25,000 nt of DNA from Symbiodinium natans (Eukaryota > Sar > Dinophyceae > Suessiales > Symbiodiniaceae), in contig CAJNDS010000447.1 of the NCBI GenBank assembly GCA_905221605.1, positions 507,501-532,500 on the forward strand, read 5' to 3'. The position numbers were made by a program, and so were the translations under genes. Below are positions 15,503-21,992 of this stretch, piece after piece (within the stretch, counting starts at the first letter, position 1; every line of letters begins with the position of its first letter). The notes under the pieces are model-generated. The model was not told the origin of the DNA, searched no databases, and saw nothing but the letters and a program-made list of their open reading frames with translations.

Positions 15503-15542
15503 AAGAGAGAAGAAGTAATTTCCCGACTTACTTGCGCAAGTA

Positions 15543-15681
15543 ATGGGCATCGTTCATCGTTTCATGAAGCAAGTTCTTTTGACAGAGGATGGTCCGGGCC
15601 ACATACTTTTCGTTGCAGCTCCAGCATTGCGGCAGCATTGCGGCATGCTTAACAGCTCTTACTTGGAAATTCGGGGAATCG
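15543..15681 (+). CDS. Candidate exon or ORF start after the satellite
   Basis: ATG at 15543 opens MGIVHRFMKQVLLTEDGPGH, then ILFVAAPALRQHCGML... The frame remains open to 15764, but a donor-like AATCG|GTGCC lies at 15682. A perfect 16-bp palindrome (TTACTTGCGCAAGTAA, 15528-15543) overlaps the ATG. A small tandem duplication (CAGCATTGCGG) lies at 15622. The protein-like frame has no known family. Confidence 0.35.
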
Positions 15682-15739
15682 GTGCCTTACATCCTCTTGG
15701 ACAACTCTTTCAGGGGCTCTACTATAGCAATATGGAAAT

Positions 15740-15846
15740 CTTAAACTCTAAACCCCAAGCCTAAACCCTAAACCCTAAACCCCAAACACTAAACCCTAAA
15801 CCCCAAACACTAAACCCTAAACCCTAAGCTCTAACCCTAAACCCTA
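15740..15846 (+). repeat. CCCTAAA array
   Basis: About 15 units with CCCCAAACACTAAA variants, ending CCCTAG at an exon candidate. Confidence 0.95.
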
Positions 15847-15847
15847 G

Positions 15848-15891
15848 GGTATAAGGGCACCCAATTCCGAATTCCCGACTACGACTGGGAA
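15848..15891 (+). CDS. Exon 1 of a five-exon open chain
   Basis: Acceptor AAACCCTAG (AG 15846-15847), donor CTGGGAA|GTTACC. The frame used in the chain is GIRAPNSEFPTTTG. The alternative TQFRIPDYDWEVTVF is also open. Intron 15892-15991 (100 nt) is CCCTAAA repeat. Confidence 0.4.
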
Positions 15892-15991
15892 GTTACCGTT
15901 TTCTGCCGAACTGCCCTAAACCCTAAACCCCTGAACCCTAAACCCTAAAGCCTAAACCCTACACCCTAAACTGTAAACCCTAAACCCTAAG

Positions 15992-16055
15992 CCCTTGGAG
16001 GAGCGCAAGCCAACAAGCTGCGCAAGGCCATTGCCCCGCCCCTTGGCGCAGCATG
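15992..16055 (+). CDS. Exon 2 of the five-exon chain
   Basis: Acceptor CCCTAAG (AG 15990-15991), donor GCAGCATG|GTTGTC. In the chain it reads (N)PWRSASQQAAQGHCPAPWRS + M. All three frames are open, so the frame comes only from the joins. Intron 16056-16145 (90 nt). Confidence 0.4.
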
Positions 16056-16145
16056 GTTGTCTTTGAACCCTAAACCCTAAACTCTAAACCCTAAACACTT
16101 ATCCCTAAACCGTAAACCCCAAACCCTAAACCCTAAACACTGCAG

Positions 16146-16202
16146 CAGCAAAAGGCCACTACACTTAAAGCAAAGAAAACGGAACCGCTAAACACTGAAC
16201 CC
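16146..16202 (+). CDS. Exon 3 of the five-exon chain
   Basis: Acceptor CACTGCAG (AG 16144-16145) and donor GAACCC|GTAAAC, both good. Nineteen phase-0 codons QQKATTLKAKKTEPLNTEP. Lys/Thr-rich. Intron 16203-16320 (118 nt). Confidence 0.45.
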
Positions 16203-16320
16203 GTAAACCCTGAAAGCCCCTACACCCTTATTTCCCTAAACCCCCTAATCCCCAAATCCACCCCTAATCCCCTCAACCCCTAAACCCCCAATCCCCTAAA
16301 CCCCGAAACCCTAAGGGCAG

Positions 16321-16360
16321 TTACATGGGCCCTTAATACGGTCGCTTACCTTCTTGAAGG
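16321..16360 (+). CDS. Exon 4 of the five-exon chain
   Basis: Acceptor CTAAGGGCAG (AG 16319-16320), donor TTGAAGG|GTTCTG. It reads LHGPLIRSLTFLK. With the upstream AG at 16315 the frame AVTWALNTVAYLLEG is open instead. Intron 16361-16545 (185 nt) carries about eleven CCCCAAA units. Confidence 0.35.
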
Positions 16361-16545
16361 GTTCTGAAGTACGGGAACTTGGGTGTTGGAGGGTATCTCA
16401 GGGGTATATAAGGGGTCCCCATTTAAGGCCCATACTAAGGGACCATTTAACTTCCCTAAACCCCAAACCCCAAACCCCAAACCCCAAACCCCAAACCCCA
16501 AACCCCAAACCCCAAACCCCAAACCCCAAACCCTAAACCCTAAAG

Positions 16546-16589
16546 CCCCGAGCCTTGAACCACCCAGGAAGCCGCTGGATGGCTACGAG
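16546..16589 (+). CDS. Exon 5 of the five-exon chain
   Basis: Acceptor CCCTAAAG (AG 16544-16545), donor TACGAG|GTGACC, a strong match. The chain frame reads (A)PSLEPPRKPLDGYE and would stay open beyond the donor as VTSGGAPSFSGGRNK. The other frames contain stops. The five pieces total 249 nt (83 codons) without a stop. Confidence 0.45.
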
Positions 16590-16814
16590 GTGACCTCGGG
16601 AGGCGCGCCCTCTTTCTCCGGCGGCCGAAATAAAGCTCCGAACCCTAAACCCTAAACCCTAAACCCTAAACCCTAAATCCACTGAGACCCAAGGCCCTGT
16701 AAACTTGTGCCCTCAACCTCCAGAAACATGCAGGGGTTAGGGTTTGTTTACTTTGCAATGTTTGGTTCAGGGTACAGACTCTAAAACCCTAAACCATAAA
16801 TCCTAAAATTACAG
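16590..16814. other. Repeat-bearing linker with a possible small exon
   Basis: CCCTAAA units at 16638-16680 and 16783-16806. The piece 16684-16732 is open as TETQGPVNLCPQPPETCRG and might be an exon (AG at about 16693, donor near the GGGTTAGGG). A short TTTAGGG patch lies at 16735-16747. Confidence 0.4.
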
Positions 16815-16941
16815 CACCGTGGAGGGTCCAGAGTTTATATGGTGGAGGCTTGAGGGGTTCGTTCCTGAGGTGCTGGATGCTCTTTGGACTCTGAGTTTCG
16901 GGCGCCCACCCAGCGCCTTCGCCCTTCGCGAAGCCACCAAC
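16815..16941 (+). CDS. Candidate 127-nt exon, WW/Leu-rich frame
   Basis: Acceptor CTAAAATTACAG (AG 16813-16814), frame TVEGPEFIWWRLEGFVPEVL, then DALWTLSFGRPPSAFALREA + TN, donor ACCAAC|GTTGAC. The frame closes at TAG 16957. This is one of the longest and most protein-like blocks. A minus-strand ORF overlaps it (16789-16977) but has no splice signals as good. No family is recognised. Confidence 0.48.
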
Positions 16942-16964
16942 GTTGACCACTGCCGATAGCAAGC

Positions 16965-17110
16965 CCCAAACCCGCAACCCCCAACTCTCAAACCCTCAAA
17001 CCCTCAACCCTCAATCCCCAAACCCTCAACCCTACAACATAAACCCTACACCCCGAAGTCCGAAGTTTCTGACTCCCTGAAGCCCTAAACCCTAACCCGT
17101 AAATCCCAAG
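16965..17110 (+). repeat. CCCTCAA and CCCTAAA units
   Basis: Mixed units 16965-17056 and 17083-17110 around a short unique piece. They end TCCCAAG at the exon candidate. Confidence 0.88.
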
Positions 17111-17133
17111 CTCGAAGCAACCGCACACCTGAG
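17111..17133 (+). CDS. Candidate exon part upstream of the telomere-repeat insertion
   Basis: Acceptor TAAATCCCAAG (AG 17109-17110). The frame LEATAHL + partial R is continued after an 81-nt interruption if a GC donor is used (CTGAG|GCGCC at 17134) with the acceptor CTGAG at 17213-17214. With a GT donor at 17150 (CTTCAGT|GTTTAG) the exon is LEATAHLRRHFFS, but the downstream frame shifts. Confidence 0.42.
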
Positions 17134-17231
17134 GCGCCACTTCTTCAGTGTTTAGGGTTTAGGGTTTAGGGTTTGGGGTTTAGGGTTTAGGGTTTAGGGT
17201 TCCGCACACCTGAGGCGCCACTTCTTCAGTG
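17121..17231 (+). repeat. 51-bp TTTAGGG insert between exact 30-bp direct duplications
   Basis: 17121-17150 and 17202-17231 are identical (CCGCACACCTGA... to ...CTTCTTCAGTG). Between them are seven TTTAGGG-type units (17151-17201). The 30-bp sequence is not repeat-like. This is the footprint of an insertion or filled-in break at which telomere repeat was added. Confidence 0.93.
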
Positions 17232-17281
17232 GTGCCGGCTCCCTCGCCCCGACTCTCACGGCATCTTTGCTTGCGCTTCTG
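17215..17281 (+). CDS. Candidate exon part downstream of the insertion
   Basis: Continuing the pre-insertion frame it reads RHFFSGAGSLAPTLTASLLA + LL, a hydrophobic stretch, and ends in phase 0 at CTTCTG|GTGGTT. The next candidate (17541) joins in frame. The frame starting with the GT donor (WCRLPRPDSHGIFACASGGW) is also open. Confidence 0.42.
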
Positions 17282-17300
17282 GTGGTTGGCAAAGGGGCCC

Positions 17301-17520
17301 TGAACCCTAAACCCTAAAACCCTAAACCCTAAACCCTAAACCCTAAACCCTAAACCCTAAACCCTAAACCCTAAACCCTAAACCCTAAACCCTAACTCTA
17401 AACCCTAAACCCTAAACCCTAAACCCTAAACCCTAAACCCTAAACCCTAAACCCTAAACCCTAAACCCTAAACCCTAAACCCTAAAGGCCATAAACCCTA
17501 ACCCTAAAACCGAAAACCCT
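17301..17520 (+). repeat. CCCTAAA array
   Basis: About 27 clean units, then decayed ones with CCCTAACTC and CCATAAA, in putative intron 17282-17540. Confidence 0.97.
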
Positions 17521-17540
17521 TTTAGAGTACTTCTGTACAG

Positions 17541-17587
17541 GGCTCCAGGACTCTGTTACGCCCATTGCCCGAGCCGCAGCCAGCCAG
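17541..17587 (+). CDS. Candidate exon with strong splice sites
   Basis: Acceptor ACTTCTGTACAG (AG 17539-17540), donor AGCCAG|GTTGGC. Phase-0 frame GSRTLLRPLPEPQPA. The other open frame, LQDSVTPIARAAASQVG, continues beyond the donor. It joins in frame to 17215-17281. Confidence 0.42.
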
Positions 17588-17630
17588 GTTGGCGCAAGAC
17601 AGGGGGGCAAACCGTGCAAGTCCTTCACGA

Positions 17631-17753
17631 TTTAGGGTTTAGGGTTTAGGGTTTAGGGTTTAGGGTTTAGGGTTTAGGGTTTAGGGTTTAGGGTTTAGGG
17701 TTTAGGGTTTAGGGTTCAGGGTTCAGGGTTCAGGGTTTAGGGTTTAGGGTTTG
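17631..17753 (+). repeat. TTTAGGG array
   Basis: About 17 units: clean TTTAGGG with three consecutive TTCAGGG units. Confidence 0.97.
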
Positions 17754-17949
17754 AGCCCGAGGCCGAAGCCTGTGAAGCCTGTAAGCAAACACCTATGCCG
17801 CCTAAACCGAGTACCGCAAAGCTTCCCTAAGCTCTCAACGAAATCTCAACCCTTCACCCAAAAACTCCTTGGGGCGGTCTTGCAAACGAGGGCAGGTCTA
17901 ACTCCCTAATTCCTGGACTGGGTTTTTGCAACGAAGCCCAACAAAACAG

Positions 17950-18108
17950 AGCTCTTTCGGCAAGCAGGGCACGGCGTTGAGCCCTCTCATGTTGAGGATG
18001 CAGAAGCCCTCCCAAAGCCCTGTCACAAAGATGCTAGTTGAAACCCCTCTGCTGCAGAACGTGCCGGGAAAAAGCAATGATAGGACCTGTACGCAGAATC
18101 AGCCTTGA
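17950..18108 (+). CDS. Candidate terminal exon, Ser/Pro/Lys-rich
   Basis: Acceptor AACAAAACAG (AG 17948-17949), then SSFGKQGTALSPLMLRMQKP, then SQSPVTKMLVETPLLQNVPG, then KSNDRTCTQNQP and TGA at 18106-18108. 52 codons, low-complexity-free and protein-like. About 140 bp of unique DNA follows before the next array. An in-frame ATG at 17926 gives a 60-codon ORF if it is not spliced. The family is unknown. Confidence 0.45.
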   Translation, partial: SSFGKQGTALSPLMLRMQKPSQSPVTKMLVETPLLQNVPGKSNDRTCTQNQP

Positions 18109-18243
18109 GTCCTGCAGCCTGGTGAAATGCAAGAAGTCATACCCCGGAGCTCTGCGACAGCACTCCGGCATGTGAAACGTGTGGAAGAGCATCGCGACCA
18201 ACCCCGGCTAAAACGCTTGAATCCGTACCCAAAAGCACCCTTG

Positions 18244-18302
18244 TCCCCTGCCTAACCCTAAACGCCCCAAACCCCAAAACCCTAAACCCTAAACCCTAAA
18301 CC

Positions 18303-18341
<39 letters not shown>

Positions 18342-18372
18342 ACCCTAAGCACCACAAACCCGAAACCCTGAA
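18244..18372 (+). repeat. CCCTAAA then CCCTCAA array
   Basis: About four CCCTAAA units followed by about six CCCTCAA units, another block-wise arrangement. Confidence 0.95.
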
Positions 18373-18392
18373 CCCAAAGCACTCCCAAGCAG

Positions 18393-18500
18393 AGGCCCGC
18401 GCCGAGGACGGGGACGGTGCTGGAGCCGGTGACCTCCGTGACATCCTCCGCCGGCACAAGGCCATGGGACTCTGGACATCTACCTTGGGCGGTTGGACCG
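18393..18500 (+). CDS. Candidate 108-nt exon, acidic then basic
   Basis: Acceptor CTCCCAAGCAG (AG 18391-18392), frame ARAEDGDGAGAGDLRDILRR, then HKAMGLWTSTLGGWT, donor GGACCG|GTTTAGGG, in which the first TTTAGGG unit supplies the GT. An Asp/Gly-rich start is followed by a helical, basic part. It is flanked by CCCTCAA upstream and TTTAGGG downstream. It joins in frame to 18845-18932. Confidence 0.5.
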
Positions 18501-18582
18501 GTTTAGGGTTTAGGGTTTAGGGTTGAGGGTTGAGGGTTTAGGGTTTAGGGTTTAGGGTTTAGGGTTTAGGGTTCTAGGGCTT
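18501..18582 (+). repeat. TTTAGGG array starting at an exon donor
   Basis: Eleven units including two GTTGAGG variants. Confidence 0.97.
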
Positions 18583-18692
18583 GGCACTTCCAAATGTTTC
18601 CTTCAATCCAAAGGTCCCCAAAGCCTTTCATCGGACCCCAAAACTCGGAATCTTGAGGCCTAAGCTCTGTTGAATCCCAGGCTCGTTAGGTT

Positions 18693-18833
18693 TTCAAACC
18701 CTAAGCCCTCAACCTTGAACCCTCCACCCTGAACCCTAAACCCTCACCCCAAACCCTAAACCCTAAGCCCTAACCCCCTTCAACCCTCAACCCTAATCCC
18801 TACGCCCTAAGCCCCAAACCCTAAACCCTAAAC
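18693..18833 (+). repeat. CCCTAAA-type array
   Basis: Degenerate CCCTAAG, CCCTCAA, CCCTGAA and CCCTAAA units at the 3' side of putative intron 18501-18844. Confidence 0.93.
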
Positions 18834-18844
18834 AACTCTCATAG

Positions 18845-18932
18845 ATCCCTTCGCTGCGCAGGCTTGGCCGCAACCGCTCCGAGATGGTTCAGCGCGCAGC
18901 GGAGCAGACGGAGCTCCAGGCAGTTGCTTTGG
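18845..18932 (+). CDS. Candidate 88-nt exon
   Basis: Acceptor ACAACTCTCATAG (AG 18843-18844), donor CTTTGG|GTTTTAGGG. Joined to 18393-18500 it reads (D)PFAAQAWPQPLRDGSARSGA, then DGAPGSCF. The other open frame is IPSLRRLGRNRSEMVQRAAE. The frame is therefore undecided. Confidence 0.43.
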
Positions 18933-19105
18933 GTTTTAGGGTTTAGGGTTTGGGGTTTAGGGTTTAGGGTTAGGGTTTAGGGTTTATGGTTTGGAGGGTT
19001 TGGAGAGTTTGGAGGCTTTAGGGCTTTAGGGCTTGCAGGGTTTAGGGTGTGTGGTTTGGAGTCTGGAGGGTGTAGGGCTTCGGTTGAATTAGGGTTTTGG
19101 ACGGC
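18931..19105 (+). repeat. TTTAGGG/TTTGGAGGG array
   Basis: Clean units 18935-18985, then GGTTTGGAGAG-type variants. Confidence 0.93.
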
Positions 19106-19271
19106 CTAGAGCTTGATGGACCCTACGTCTTCTCAACCTAACATCCCAAACCCTTGTCATTGGCTCACATGGCTTCCAGATAGGCATGGACCCCGCAATG
19201 TAAGCCCTGCTATAAATTAAGTCCTGCACGGTTTAGGGTCTATCTTTGCCGTAAGCCCGGTAAGGCCCAGA
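19106..19271. other. Unique linker
   Basis: Non-repetitive apart from a single TTTAGGG at 19230. No supported exon. Confidence 0.5.
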
Positions 19272-19410
19272 ATGCCTAGAGGCCCTTCAGTGGGGCGTCG
19301 AGGTGTCAGGGCAGGTTGGACTTGCCGCAAGCCTCCTACTTCTTGCGCAATGAGCACCTGTAGCTCTAGGGGAAGACAAAAAGTTACAGCCACTCTGGAG
19401 GCTTTGGGAG
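19272..19410 (+). CDS. Candidate basic, Cys-containing exon
   Basis: Open frame MPRGPSVGRRGVRAGWTCRK, then PPTSCAMSTCSSRGRQKVTA, then TLEALG, running into a G15 tract. Four Cys (one CxxxxxxxC spacing) are seen but no known motif. An acceptor (CTAG at 19278-19279) is possible. The donor side is unclear. Confidence 0.3.
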
Positions 19411-19450
19411 GGGGGGGGGGGGGGAATCGGGGGGATGCTGGGCAGGGGTC

Positions 19451-19606
19451 CCTAAACCCTAAACCCTAAACCCTAAACCCTAAACCCTAAACCCTAAACC
19501 CTAAACCCTAAACGCTAAACCCTAAACCCTAAACCCTAAACCCTAAACCCTAAACCCTAAACCCCAAACCCCAAACCCTAAACCCTAAACCCTAAACCTC
19601 AAACCA
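19451..19606 (+). repeat. CCCTAAA array
   Basis: About 22 units, with two CCCCAAA variants near the right end. Confidence 0.97.
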
Positions 19607-20065
19607 CAGAGTTTGGGGCTTAGGGTCATGGACCTCAAGTCAAGTTGATGGTTCGCGGGCTCTAGCAACAGAGCTGGTCTTGACTTCCAGTAGGACTTAG
19701 GTTGCCCAGGTTCAGGTTCTTGTAGCCAAGGGTTCTAGGATGCCCAGTAGTACCCTTATTCCCTTTTTGGGGGGTTTAGGTTCCCTTATCAACCCCTTTA
19801 AGCAAAAAAGGGCACCCTTTTTAATCCTAGGTTACGGGGCAGCCTAGGATTTGGGGTTTAGGGTTTAGAGCTTCGGCTCGGGTGGATGGACTTTCTTCGG
19901 TAGGTGCGCCGCCCGCTAGAGCTGGACGTGGCGCCCTGGCTGATTTTGCAGTTAGGGTTTAGGGTTTAGAGTTTAGGGCCCAGGGCTTAGGATTTAGGAT
20001 CTATGACCGGTTTAGGGTTTGGAGATTAGAGCTTAGGGCTTGGGATTTAGGTTCTATAACCGTAA
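19607..20065. other. Mixed unique and TTTAGGG-like sequence
   Basis: TTTAGGG-type patches at about 19614-19625, 19852-19868, 19953-19995 and 20008-20062. A possible foldback pair (TTCTAGGATGCCC near 19733 and GCAGCCTAGGAT near 19840) is weak. The piece 19885-19950 has open frames but no convincing splice sites. Confidence 0.5.
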
Positions 20066-20075
20066 AACATGCCAG

Positions 20076-20152
20076 GCACCGGCAGCCTCCCAAGGCATGC
20101 TCGAAAAGACCACGGAGAGCAGCGAATCAACTTTCCCAAGCATCAACAAGCC
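20076..20152 (+). CDS. Candidate 77-nt exon, basic
   Basis: Acceptor AACATGCCAG (AG 20074-20075), donor CAAGCC|GTGAAC. All three frames are open. The most protein-like is TGSLPRHARKDHGEQRINFP + KHQQA. CCCTAAA-like repeat (20155-20240) follows instead of TTTAGGG. Confidence 0.33.
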
Positions 20153-20154
20153 GT

Positions 20155-20240
20155 GAACCCGAAACCTAAACACCTAGACTCCAAACCCCACACCCGAAAC
20201 CCCAACCCCAAACCCGAAGCCCCAAACCCAAACCCTAAAT
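20155..20240 (+). repeat. Degenerate CCCTAAA/CCCCAAA units
   Basis: Mixed units such as CCCGAAACCCCAACCCCAAA. Confidence 0.88.
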
Positions 20241-20285
20241 CTTGCCCCCTCTTGCCCTGAGCTGGTGCCTGCCTCCTAAATGCAG

Positions 20286-20324
20286 TGACCCTCCTTCTGG
20301 GGCCCAGGCACTTGCCGAACTCAG
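20286..20324 (+). CDS. Candidate 39-nt exon with excellent acceptor
   Basis: GCCTGCCTCCTAAATGCAG ends at 20285 and contains a branch-like CCTAAAT. The exon reads DPPSGAQALAEL in one frame. Donor CTCAG|GTTCCC (20325), or farther on CCTCAGT|GTTTAGGG, which resembles the donor context at 17149. Confidence 0.38.
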
Positions 20325-20370
20325 GTTCCCCTCAAAAAAGTGACAGATGCTGAAACTGAAAGCCCCTCAG

Positions 20371-20435
20371 TGTTTAGGGTTTAGGGTTTGGGGGCTTAGG
20401 GTTCCACCCCCTAAACCCTAAACCCGAATCCCCAA
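20371..20435. repeat. Head-to-head TTTAGGG-CCCTAAA junction
   Basis: TTTAGGG units (20372-20404) meet CCCTAAA units (20408-20435) within a few bases, like an end-to-end telomere junction or the middle of an intron with opposed arrays. Confidence 0.9.
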
Positions 20436-20459
20436 CCCCCGCGCATCCTTTCGCCGAAG

Positions 20460-20538
20460 GCCTGATCCATTTATTGCCCGAAAGTTCTGGCACGAAACAA
20501 CTCTAATCCCTAAAGCCCTTTTGAGGCCATCCTCTTGA
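20460..20538 (+). CDS. Candidate terminal exon
   Basis: Acceptor TTCGCCGAAG (AG 20458-20459), frame PDPFIARKFWHETTLIPKAL, then LRPSS and TGA (20536-20538). It is protein-like. One other frame hits a stop at once. About 140 bp of unique DNA follows. Confidence 0.38.
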
Positions 20539-20703
20539 GAGACTTCGCCCCTCAACGTCTGAAATCGGACCGTTCTTGTAATAGACAGCCCCTAAGTAAT
20601 TGCATTGCCAATATGATCCCTCATGATAAGCCGTGCCCTCTGGAGGGACTCTTTTCAGGGATGTGAATGGAAGTGTAGCTAACCCTAAACCCTAAACCCT
20701 GAA
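20539..20703. other. Unique linker ending in CCCTAAA units
   Basis: No exon supported. Three CCCTAAA/CCCTGAA units at 20680-20703. Confidence 0.55.
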
Positions 20704-20704
20704 G

Positions 20705-20784
20705 CTTTTGTGTGGAGGAGCGGCTGCAACGCCCTGAGGACTGGGCCGCCGAAGCCGGGCAGGCGGAATGGGCGGGGCTTAGGG
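20705..20784 (+). CDS. Candidate 80-nt exon, VEERLQRPEDWAAEAGQAEW
   Basis: Acceptor ACCCTGAAG (AG 20703-20704). The frame VEERLQRPEDWAAEAGQAEW is clearly protein-like and predicted helical. Donor TTAGGG|GTTTAG (20785). CCCTAAA upstream and TTTAGGG-type downstream, the typical layout. Family unknown. Confidence 0.47.
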
Positions 20785-20924
20785 GTTTAGGGGTTTAGGG
20801 GATGAGGGCGTTGGGAGGTCGGGACTCTCCAGGCTGTGTAGCGGCTGCAAGAACCCTCTCTTAGTAGCTGAGTAGGCAACCTTCAGCAAAAGTGTCGTCA
20901 GAAGGCACTCCCCAGCCATTGCAG
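20785..20924. other. GTTTAGGGG units and unique linker
   Basis: Three GGTTTAGGG units to 20802, then unique sequence with several AG/GT options but no clear exon. Confidence 0.5.
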
Positions 20925-20966
20925 AACCTGCGCAGTTATCGCGCAGGAGCAAGAGTCATTTCTAGG
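20925..20966 (+). CDS. Candidate 42-nt exon
   Basis: Acceptor CCCCAGCCATTGCAG (AG 20923-20924), phase-0 codons NLRSYRAGARVIS + R, donor TTCTAGG|GTGTAG. The next candidate begins only 33 nt later, so these two cannot both be right unless introns can be that short. Confidence 0.35.
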
Positions 20967-20999
20967 GTGTAGGGTTCAGGGTTTAGGAGGTAGACACAG

Positions 21000-21088
21000 C
21001 CAGGCCTTGTTGTTGTGGCCTCAGTGAGGGACCTACGTAGACAAGATCAAACACTGCTGGAGGTGCACGGTTCTTCTCCGTTTCTGAG
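21000..21088 (+). CDS. Candidate 89-nt exon
   Basis: Acceptor GTAGACACAG (AG 20998-20999) or GTGGCCTCAG (21024). Frame PGLVVVASVRDLRRQDQTLL, then EVHGSSPFLR, donor TTCTGAG|GTTTAGGG, again using the repeat's first GT. The frame stays open past the donor for about 20 codons. Confidence 0.43.
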
Positions 21089-21222
21089 GTTTAGGGTTAC
21101 AACAAAGGGTACCCTTCAATTCCGCCAGAACTCGTACCTAAGGTACTGATTACCCTTGCAATCTCTGCAAGCCCTTTCCTAAACCCTAAAGCCCCCGAAC
21201 CCTCAGTCCTAAACCCTATACT
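21089..21222. other. Short TTTAGGG start, unique sequence, then CCCTAAA units
   Basis: GTTTAGGG at 21089, a unique GGTACC-containing piece, and CCCTAAA-type units 21178-21222. It fits an intron with TTTAGGG at the 5' end and CCCTAAA at the 3' end. Confidence 0.6.
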
Positions 21223-21227
21223 CGAAG

Positions 21228-21303
21228 TGCCTGGTGCCTCCACGCTTTCACCTCGTTGCTACACCTGCAAATGCCACTGGAGCTGCTCTTCCTTGTCTTG
21301 TGA
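21228..21303 (+). CDS. Candidate exon, CLVPPRFHLVATPANATG
   Basis: Acceptor ACTCGAAG (AG 21226-21227), frame CLVPPRFHLVATPANATGAA, then LPCLVM. The donor is uncertain (GT at 21295, 21300 or 21304). Another frame reads EVPGASTLSPRCYTCKCHWS and cannot be excluded. Confidence 0.4.
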
Positions 21304-21340
21304 TGTACAGTTGCAGGCTGTTGGCTTACAGGGTTTGCCC

Positions 21341-21395
21341 TAGGCTTTAGGGTTTAGGGGATAGGGTTTAGGGTTTAGGGTTTAGGGTTCAGGTT
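21341..21395 (+). repeat. TTTAGGG array
   Basis: Seven units including GGGGATAGGG and TTCAGG variants. Confidence 0.92.
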
Positions 21396-21484
21396 GGACT
21401 TCCGGGTTCAGGGCTCCTGCCGTGTTACATGCCCTTGTGGTTTTGCATGCCCTAAACCCGAAAACGCTGCCGCTGCGCTCCCAG

Positions 21485-21560
21485 AATCTCTGCTCGGCGC
21501 AGGAGATGGCTTCGAGAGCCGGCGCTGTCACGGTGCGAAAGACCGGGCTTTGGATCACTG
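21485..21560 (+). CDS. Candidate 76-nt exon
   Basis: Acceptor GCTGCGCTCCCAG (AG 21483-21484), frame NLCSAQEMASRAGAVTVRKT, then GLWIT, donor ATCACTG|GTTCCC. It remains open to the TTCAGGG array. Protein-like, family unknown. Confidence 0.43.
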
Positions 21561-21570
21561 GTTCCCGAGC

Positions 21571-21648
21571 TAGGGTTCAGGGTTTAGGTTTCAGGGTTCA
21601 GGGTTCAGGGTTCAGGGTCTAGGGTTTAGGGTTTAGGGCTTAGGGATC
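21571..21648 (+). repeat. TTCAGGG/TTTAGGG array
   Basis: About eleven units; four consecutive TTCAGGG units, then TTTAGGG. Confidence 0.95.
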
Positions 21649-21653
21649 TGCGG

Positions 21654-21992
21654 CATCTGCGGCAGACCGTGCCCTAAACCTGGGATGGGGCTAGTTTGGA
21701 GGAGAGCAGCCCAAGAAACATGCATGAAAGCCCTAAACCCGGCCAAGGTCATCAATTGGTCGGGGGGTTGGGAAGGAGCGTGAACCTTGGCGCACACCCC
21801 AACACCCGTCCCGCGTGGTAGCATGAAACACACCCTAAACCCTAAGCCCTAAGCCCTAAGCCCTGAGCCCTAAACCCTAAACAGTAAACCTTAAACCCCA
21901 CACCCTAAACCCTAAACCCTAAGACCTAAGCCCGAAACCCTAAACCCTAAACCTGAACCGAACTAGGTTGAGGGCCCGGTCTGCCGCAGATG
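21654..21992. repeat. Inverted 16-bp (extended about 27/29) repeats flanking a CCCTAAA region
   Basis: CATCTGCGGCAGACCG (21654-21669) is the exact reverse complement of 21977-21992. With two mismatches the match extends inward through GCCCT and AACC. ATCTGCGGC is also duplicated in tandem at 21646-21663. Between the arms lie unique DNA with a 66-codon minus ORF (21633-21833, not supported) and CCCTAAA units. Confidence 0.75.

Larger units (their letters stand above)
15911..16545 (+). repeat. CCCTAAA/CCCCAAA arrays within the putative introns 15892-16545
   Basis: Separate arrays at 15911-15990, 16064-16140, 16188-16315 (CCCCTAAT variants) and 16453-16545 (CCCCAAA, then CCCTAAA). Each lies at the 3' side of its intron, next to the acceptor. 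Confidence 0.93.

Noticed and set aside
14924-15550. 208-codon minus ORF (CISVFLYF repeats) and 129-codon plus ORF (RKRGREEE repeats) as proteins
   Set aside because: An 8-bp satellite without stops stays open in all frames. The ORFs are by-products of the repeat.
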